Of a stretch of DNA of 64,000 nt, positions 47,844 to 64,000 are shown in pieces. The position numbers and the translations under genes were made by a program. Positions within the stretch are counted from its first letter, which is position 1. Each line of letters begins with the position of its first letter. Under the pieces are notes generated by a model. The model was not told the origin of the DNA and made no database searches. It saw only the letters and a program-made list of their open reading frames with translations. The stretch is from contig NZ_CP108455.1 in the NCBI RefSeq assembly GCF_036241575.1, positions 6,183,001-6,247,000 on the forward strand, read 5' to 3'. Source of the stretch: Streptomyces sp. NBC_01267. Lineage in GTDB: Bacteria; Actinomycetota; Actinomycetes; Streptomycetales; Streptomycetaceae.

Positions 47844-48817
47844 GCCACACCACTCTTCGTCGATTCGGCCGGGTTCTCCTGTACATGGCGGCCCCGGCTG
47901 CCGGTCAGCGAGAGGAACACCTCGTCGAGGCTCGGCTGACGCAGCGCCAGTTCGGTCACCTCGATGCCCGCCTCGTCCAGCCTGCGCAGCACCGCCGCGG
48001 GCAGGCCCGCGTCGTTGACCTGGAGGATCAGCTGATGCCCCTGCCGGTTCGGCTTCACCCCGCTCAGCTCCTCGACGATCTCCGAGGTGCGGTCCAGCAT
48101 GTTCTCGTCGGCGGGTTGGATCTCCAGGGTCTGCTGGTCGATCTTCGCCTTGAGCTCCGCGGAGGTACCGGCCGCGATGGAGACGCCCTTGTCGATCACC
48201 ACGATGTCGTCGGCGAGATGGTCGACCTCGTCCAGGTACTGGGTGGTGAGCAGCACCGTCGAACCACCGGTGACCAGGTCACGCACGATGTCCCACAGTT
48301 CGAAGCGGCTCTCCGGGTCCAGGCCGGTGGTCGGCTCGTCCAGGAACAGCACCGAGGGGTCGCCGACCAGGCTGACCGCCAGGTCGAGCCGCCGGCGCAT
48401 GCCTCCGGAGTACGTCCTCGCCTTGCGGCTCCCGGCGTCCGAGAGCCCGAACCGCTCCAGCAGTTCCGCCGCGCGGCGCTTGGAGGCGGGCCGGGACATA
48501 CCGAGCAGCCGGGCCACCATCACGATGTTCTGGATGCCGGTGAGCTCCTGGTCGACGGCCGCGTACTGCCCGGTCAGCCCGATGAGCCGCCGGACGTCGT
48601 GCGGGTACTGCTGCACGTCGTACCCGGCGACCCGGGCGGTGCCCGCGTCCGGCTTGATGAGCGAGGCCAGGACACGTACCGCCGTGGTCTTGCCCGCGCC
48701 GTTGGGGCCGAGTACGCCGAGCACGGTGCCGGGGCGCGCCTTCAGATCGAGCCCGTTCAGTGCGGTGACCTTGCCGTACCGCTTGACGAGCCCTTCGGTC
48801 TCGAACGCGTACGTCAT
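47840..48817 (-). CDS. ABC exporter ATPase (DrrA-like)
   Basis: The protein has 325 residues. Walker A LGPNGAGKTTAV, Q-loop GLTGQYAAVD, signature TYSGGMRRRLDLA, Walker B VLFLDEPTTGLD and the DrrA-type C-terminal extension (LRQPSLDEVFLSLTG) are all present. It powers the permease encoded just downstream. Its ATG overlaps the stop of the glycosyltransferase gene by 4 bases, so glycosylation and export are co-expressed. Confidence 0.96.
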   Translation of the reverse strand: MTYAFETEGLVKRYGKVTALNGLDLKARPGTVLGVLGPNGAGKTTAVRVLASLIKPDAGTARVAGYDVQQYPHDVRRLIGLTGQYAAVDQELTGIQNIVMVARLLGMSRPASKRRAAELLERFGLSDAGSRKARTYSGGMRRRLDLAVSLVGDPSVLFLDEPTTGLDPESRFELWDIVRDLVTGGSTVLLTTQYLDEVDHLADDIVVIDKGVSIAAGTSAELKAKIDQQTLEIQPADENMLDRTSEIVEELSGVKPNRQGHQLILQVNDAGLPAAVLRRLDEAGIEVTELALRQPSLDEVFLSLTGSRGRHVQENPAESTKSGVA

Positions 48818-50130
48818 GGCGTGACCGTCCTGTCGGGCTCGGCCCACCGGTCGCTCTGCCTCATGGGATCTCCGTAAGTTGTCGGACGGCCTGTCGTGGC
48901 CGCGTGCGGCCGGCAGGAGAGCCGGGCGCGGGTGCTTTCGCGCAGCCAGCCCTCGACCAGTACGGCCGCCCGGGACGGTCCGCCCGAGGCCAGCATGTCG
49001 ATGCGCATCCGCGCGACCCGGTGCTGGATCGCCGGGTCGTTCATGGCCTGTTCGACGGCCGCGCGGAGCCGGTCCGCGGTGAGTCCTTCGGCGGACAGCG
49101 ACACACCGATGCCCAGTTCGGCGACCCGGCGCCCGTTGAGCTTCTCCTCCGGTGTGAAGCCGACGACCACGAGGGGTTTGCCGTAGTGGATCGCCATCAG
49201 CATGGTGCTCATGCCGCCGTGGCACACCACTGCCTCCACCTGCGGAACCAGCGTGTGGAAGGCGATCCACTCGTGCGTCTCGACATGCGCGGCGACCGGC
49301 TCGGCGGGCAGGTTGCCCCGGCCGACCGGCAGCACCACGTGCAGCCCGCCGTCCGCGAAGGCGCTGTCGCACAGCCGGAAGAAGTCCGGACGTTCGTTCA
49401 CCTCGGTGCCCAGCGTGATGAGCACCGCAGGGCCGCCACCGGGCGGACCCGGCCAACTTCCGGTGCCCGGCGGGTCCGTGGGGAAGCTGTGACCGGTGAA
49501 GGTGTACCGCTCGTCGAACGTCTCGCCCAGTGGCTGGAACTCCCGGGGCAGCAGCACGATGTTGCGCTCGTCGAAGTTGGACATGAACGTCCAGACCGCG
49601 TCGGGATCCTCGCCCTGACCGGTCAGGTACTCGGTGGCGAGGTCGATGCACTGCTGCACATGTCCGTCCGCCCCGTCGAAGACCTCCAGGGCCAGCGAGA
49701 ACTTCTCGTTGGTCGCGACGTACGGAAAGAGCTGCGCGGTGGGCCGGTCCCAGTGCCGGGCCGCGATCCGGGCCGCGAAGAAGCTCTCCAGGTCGTAGAG
49801 GACCAGGTCGGGTACGTCGTCCCGGAAGGCGTCCAGTGCCAGCGGCAGGACCACGTCCTTCGACTCCCGCAGGAACTCCAGCCCCAGGGCTCCGATGTCC
49901 TCGCCCGTCGCGGCCTGCGCGATCCGGCCGCGTCGCGAACGGTAGGGGACGATCGCGGCGCCCGTCGCCGTCACCTCCGCCGTGTGCTGTTCGTCGAGGA
50001 CGTACGTCACGCGGTGTCCCATCGTGACCAGGCAGCGGCTCATTTCGAGCGTCGGATGCACATGCCCGTACCCCGGGAACATGAAGATCGCGACGTGCTG
50101 CGGCGTCCGGGCAGGCCCTGGGGTACTCAC
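48814..50130 (-). CDS. MGT-type GT1 glycosyltransferase (GT-4)
   Basis: The protein has 438 residues from GTG 50130, overlapping the thioesterase stop by 4 bases. It starts HVAIFMFPGYGHVHPTLEM with the GH motif and has VVCHGGMSTMLMAIHYG as donor motif. It is more distant from GT-1 to GT-3 than they are from each other. A ~45-residue Arg/Thr-rich tail after the GT fold is unusual. Coupling to an ABC exporter suggests a last glycosylation before export or a protective glycosylation. Confidence 0.92.
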   Translation of the reverse strand: MSTPGPARTPQHVAIFMFPGYGHVHPTLEMSRCLVTMGHRVTYVLDEQHTAEVTATGAAIVPYRSRRGRIAQAATGEDIGALGLEFLRESKDVVLPLALDAFRDDVPDLVLYDLESFFAARIAARHWDRPTAQLFPYVATNEKFSLALEVFDGADGHVQQCIDLATEYLTGQGEDPDAVWTFMSNFDERNIVLLPREFQPLGETFDERYTFTGHSFPTDPPGTGSWPGPPGGGPAVLITLGTEVNERPDFFRLCDSAFADGGLHVVLPVGRGNLPAEPVAAHVETHEWIAFHTLVPQVEAVVCHGGMSTMLMAIHYGKPLVVVGFTPEEKLNGRRVAELGIGVSLSAEGLTADRLRAAVEQAMNDPAIQHRVARMRIDMLASGGPSRAAVLVEGWLRESTRARLSCRPHAATTGRPTTYGDPMRQSDRWAEPDRTVTP

Positions 50131-50888
50131 TGGGACCGCACTGCGGTCGCCGGCTCACTCAGCCGTTCACCGATCACCCGGATCACATCCGCCGCATGCT
50201 CGACGAGATAGAAGTGCCCGCCGGTGTACGTCTTCAGTTCGAACTCCCCGTCGGTGTGTGTGCGCCAGGCCCGTACTTCTTCGAGGGTGGCCTTGGGGTC
50301 GCTCTCGCCGATCATCGCGGTGACCGGGCAGGCCAGCCGCGGGCCGCCGGTGTGCCGGTACGTCTCCGCCGCGCGGTAGTCGTTGCGGATGGCCGGGAGC
50401 ACCATGCGCAGCAACTCCTCGTCGCCGAAGATCTGCTGGTCGGTGCCGCTGAGCGACTGCATCTCGGCGATCAGCCCGTTGTCGTCGCGCTGGTGCACCC
50501 GCTCGTCGCGGAACGCGGAGGGCGCCCGCCGCCCCGAGGCGAAGACCCGTTCGGGGCGGATCCCGTCGGCTTCGAGCCGGACGGCCACCTCGTACGCGAG
50601 GGTGGCGCCCATGCTGTGCCCGAAGATCGCGAACGGGCGGTCCACGGCGGCTCCGACCGCCTCGGACACCCCGTCGGCCAGGTCGGCGATGGTGCCGGCC
50701 ATGGGTTCGTGGCGCCGGTCCTGCCTGCCCGGGTACTGGACGGCGAGCACCTCGATACGGGGGCTCAGCGCCTGGGCGACCGGGCGGTAGAAACTCGCCG
50801 AGCCGCCCGCGTGCGGCAGCACCACCAACTGGAAGTCCGCCCGGGTACTGGGGAAGAAGCGCCGAATCCACAAATCGCTGTCGTTCAT
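50127..50888 (-). CDS. type II thioesterase
   Basis: The protein has 253 residues; ATG at 50886-50888 with GAGAGG upstream. LVVLPHAGGSASFY, the nucleophile in FGHSMGATLAYE and the final catalytic His in GGHFYL define an external editing thioesterase, which clears stalled or wrongly primed acyl groups from PKS carrier domains. It heads the leftward operon TE, GT-4, ABC ATPase, permease. A possible operator lies at 50962-50977. Confidence 0.95.
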   Translation of the reverse strand: MNDSDLWIRRFFPSTRADFQLVVLPHAGGSASFYRPVAQALSPRIEVLAVQYPGRQDRRHEPMAGTIADLADGVSEAVGAAVDRPFAIFGHSMGATLAYEVAVRLEADGIRPERVFASGRRAPSAFRDERVHQRDDNGLIAEMQSLSGTDQQIFGDEELLRMVLPAIRNDYRAAETYRHTGGPRLACPVTAMIGESDPKATLEEVRAWRTHTDGEFELKTYTGGHFYLVEHAADVIRVIGERLSEPATAVRSQ

Positions 50889-50961
50889 GCTGGCCTCTCT
50901 GGTCGCGAGCAGGGTCAGCATGGAGGCGCCCGGACCCGGTTGGCCGCGAGGGTTCGGCAAT

Positions 50962-50977
50962 CTAGTGAAATTCGCCG
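50962..50977. promoter_or_regulatory. possible PAS-LuxR operator
   Basis: CTAGTGAAATTCGCCG matches 12 of 16 positions of CTVGGGAWWTCCCBAG, about 75-90 bases upstream of the thioesterase start in an A/T-richer patch. Confidence 0.4.
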
Positions 50978-51010
50978 AGTAATGGCGACGCAGGGGGTCG
51001 AAGGGCGGGT

Positions 51011-51026
51011 CTGAGTGAACCCCTAG
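51011..51026. promoter_or_regulatory. possible PAS-LuxR operator
   Basis: Read on the minus strand, CTAGGGGTTCACTCAG matches 12 of 16 positions of the PimM-type consensus. It sits in the divergent promoter region between the thioesterase and 2,3-dehydratase genes, 49 bases from the site at 50962. Confidence 0.45.
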
Positions 51027-51157
51027 AGTGCCCCGGTTCCACCTGGGCCCGCCTCCACGGCCGTGTTCACCTGGGACGCAACGCCACGGGCTGAACTCCG
51101 GTCGCCCCGACCGGAATCGGAGTGATCCGTCGACTCATGAACCGGAGAGAGACTCCC

Positions 51158-52534
51158 ATGCCGAACACCACCGGACTCGGCGTCCTCCGCCAGGAGGACG
51201 CGCACCTGCCCGCGCGGCTCGCGCTGTCCGCGCAGGCAGTCGACGGAGTGGCCACCAGTACCGAGCAGTTCGAGAAGTGGTTCGCCGACCGGAGCGCCGC
51301 CCAGGTGCACGAGGTCACCCCGATCCCGTTCGACCGGATGCGCAACTGGTCGTTCGCGCCGGGCACCGGGAACCTGGTGCACGACAGCGGCCGGTTCTTC
51401 TCGGTGGTCGGCCTGCGCGTCGAGGTGGACCAGGGGCCGGTACGGGAGTGGTCGCAGCCGATCATCGTGCAGCAGGAGATCGGGCTGCTCGGCATCGCGG
51501 TACGGGAGATCGACGGGGTCCTGCACCTGCTGATGCAGGCCAAGACGGAGCCGGGCAACCCGAACGGCGTGCAGCTCTCCCCGACGGTCCAGGCGACCAA
51601 GAGCAACTACACGGGCGTCCACCGCGGCCGGACCGTGCCGTACATCGAGCACTTCAGGAACGTGCGCCCGCACCGGGTGGTCGCCGATGTGCTCCAGTCC
51701 GAGCACGGCGCCTGGTTCTACCGCAAGCGCAACCGCAACATGGTCATCGAGGTCGGCCCCGAGGTCGAGGCCGACGGGGACTTCTGCTGGATGACGCTCG
51801 GACAGGTGCAGGAGCAGCTGCGCATCGACCACCGGGTGAACATGGACGCCCGTACGGTGCTCTCCTGCCTGCCGGGTCCCGGTGTCGGCAGCGGGGTGCA
51901 CACCAGTACCGAACTGCTGCACTGGATCACCACCAACCAGGCCACCCGCGATGTGACCACCACCGTCGTCGGGCTCTCCGGACTGCCCGGCTGGGAACGG
52001 TCCGAGCGGTCGATCTCGCACGAGCGGGGACTCTTCTTCCACGTGGGCGCCGTGGACGTCAGGGCCAACAGCCGCGAGGTGTCCGGGTGGACCCAGCCGC
52101 TGATCGAACCGCACGGCATCGGCGTCGCCGCACTGCTGGTGAAGCGCTTCGACGGAGTGCTGCACGCGCTGCTCAGGGCCCGCATCGAACCCGGCTATGT
52201 CGACGTCATCGAGCTCGCGCCGACCGTGCAGGGCACCCCCGAGAACCATGCCCATCTGCCGGGTCTGGTCCAGGACCAACTGCGGGACATCGAGCGGTAC
52301 CGCGACGAGGGCCGGGTGCTGTTCGACGCGGAGATGTCGGAGGAGGGCGGCCGGTTCTACCACTCCCGCAGCCGCTACATGATCATCGAAGTCGGCGAGA
52401 ACTACCCGGACCAGGAGCCGGAAGGGTTCCGCTGGACGACCCTGCCGCAGATCACCTGGCTCCTCCAGCACCAGCACTATCTGAACGTGCAGGCCCGCAG
52501 CCTCATCGCCTGCCTGCGCGCCTGCACGGGCTGA
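51158..52534 (+). CDS. NDP-hexose 2,3-dehydratase
   Basis: The protein has 458 residues; ATG 51158 with GGAGAG upstream. It is built of two homologous halves (residues ~40-235 and ~265-450), each with an SPTVQ/APTVQ-type active-site segment (GVQLSPTVQATKSNY and IELAPTVQGTPENH), as in EryBVI/TylX3-type enzymes. It removes the 2-hydroxyl of dTDP-4-keto-6-deoxyglucose, the committed step to 2,6-dideoxysugars. The companion 3-ketoreductase and later enzymes are not in the window. It lies immediately before the main PKS gene. Confidence 0.94.
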   Translation: MPNTTGLGVLRQEDAHLPARLALSAQAVDGVATSTEQFEKWFADRSAAQVHEVTPIPFDRMRNWSFAPGTGNLVHDSGRFFSVVGLRVEVDQGPVREWSQPIIVQQEIGLLGIAVREIDGVLHLLMQAKTEPGNPNGVQLSPTVQATKSNYTGVHRGRTVPYIEHFRNVRPHRVVADVLQSEHGAWFYRKRNRNMVIEVGPEVEADGDFCWMTLGQVQEQLRIDHRVNMDARTVLSCLPGPGVGSGVHTSTELLHWITTNQATRDVTTTVVGLSGLPGWERSERSISHERGLFFHVGAVDVRANSREVSGWTQPLIEPHGIGVAALLVKRFDGVLHALLRARIEPGYVDVIELAPTVQGTPENHAHLPGLVQDQLRDIERYRDEGRVLFDAEMSEEGGRFYHSRSRYMIIEVGENYPDQEPEGFRWTTLPQITWLLQHQHYLNVQARSLIACLRACTG

Positions 52535-52554
52535 CCCCGCCGGTACGCGGGACA

Positions 52555-52578
52555 CGCGGGCGGCACGAGCCGCCCGCG
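52555..52578 (+). terminator. terminator after the 2,3-dehydratase
   Basis: A perfect 10-base stem with a 4-base loop (52555-52564 with 52569-52578), 20 bases after the stop codon. Confidence 0.7.
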
Positions 52579-52719
52579 CGGTGGCGCACGGCAGCCCGTG
52601 CGGCCCACGCAGAACAGTCCAGGATCCAGCACAGATCCGGTGACGAGCAGGCAGCGCAGACCGTGCAGACCGTCGGACCCGGCCACCACCGGGGGGCCGG
52701 ACGGCGGCGCCGCGCCGGG

Positions 52720-52735
52720 CTCGGGACCACCGGGA
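52720..52735. promoter_or_regulatory. weak PAS-LuxR-like site before the main PKS
   Basis: CTCGGGACCACCGGGA has the left half of the PimM-type operator and 10 of 16 positions overall, 29 bases upstream of the PKS start. Weak in this GC-rich context. Confidence 0.2.
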
Positions 52736-52764
52736 TCGCCGAACAGTCGGGAGTAGGGCGACCA

Positions 52765-64000
<11,236 letters not shown>

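Overview
The window is high-GC actinobacterial DNA, almost certainly from a Streptomyces. Genes are tightly packed with strong third-position G/C bias, GTG starts and 4-base start/stop overlaps. From about 8.5 kb to the right end it is dominated by a type I polyketide biosynthetic gene cluster that continues past base 64000.

Left flank (1-8.5 kb): the 5' part of a multi-membrane glycosyltransferase-like gene, then three secreted enzymes (NlpC/P60-like, Rpf/lysozyme-like, endonuclease/phosphatase-like) that all end in the same five-unit lectin-like propeller. A NarL-type two-component pair follows. Next comes a scarred stretch (7.8-8.5 kb) made of broken copies of two genes whose intact versions lie elsewhere in the window.

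Supply and accessory genes (8.5-19 kb): acyl-CoA carboxylase beta subunit with a DUF5988 partner, a lipoprotein, a metallophosphoesterase plus phosphopantetheinyl transferase pair, and a leftward four-gene operon (ThDP enzyme, SRPBCC protein, KAS III-like protein, class III aminotransferase). Two small hypothetical genes follow.

Cluster core (19-64 kb): a rightward operon mqnE-ferredoxin-mqnA-mqnC-rmlB places futalosine-pathway menaquinone genes beside sugar genes. A leftward translationally coupled operon follows: glycosyltransferase, rmlA, two more glycosyltransferases, P450. A secreted GH20 hexosaminidase, a lid-less PaaK-like adenylating enzyme and an unusual self-contained PKS (CoL-inactive KR-ACP-KS-AT-DH-KR-ACP-TE) come next. 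Then a discrete acyltransferase, a membrane-anchored esterase, 3-aminosugar genes (3,4-ketoisomerase, aminotransferase), an ABC exporter, a fourth glycosyltransferase, a type II thioesterase and an NDP-hexose 2,3-dehydratase. The main PKS opens with a KSQ-AT-ACP loading module selecting methylmalonyl-CoA (propionyl starter), followed by modules 1 and 2; it is cut by the window end.

Working model (inference): the main PKS builds a propionate-primed macrolide. The sugar genes and four MGT-type glycosyltransferases decorate it with deoxy and amino sugars. The futalosine genes and the self-contained CoL...TE PKS build a chorismate-derived, probably naphthoquinone-type acyl group. Such a combination is known, from memory, for the PM100117/PM100118 macrolides of Streptomyces caniferus and would fit axenomycin-like compounds. 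Several promoter regions carry 16-base sites like the operator of PAS-LuxR regulators (PimM type); no such regulator is inside the window.
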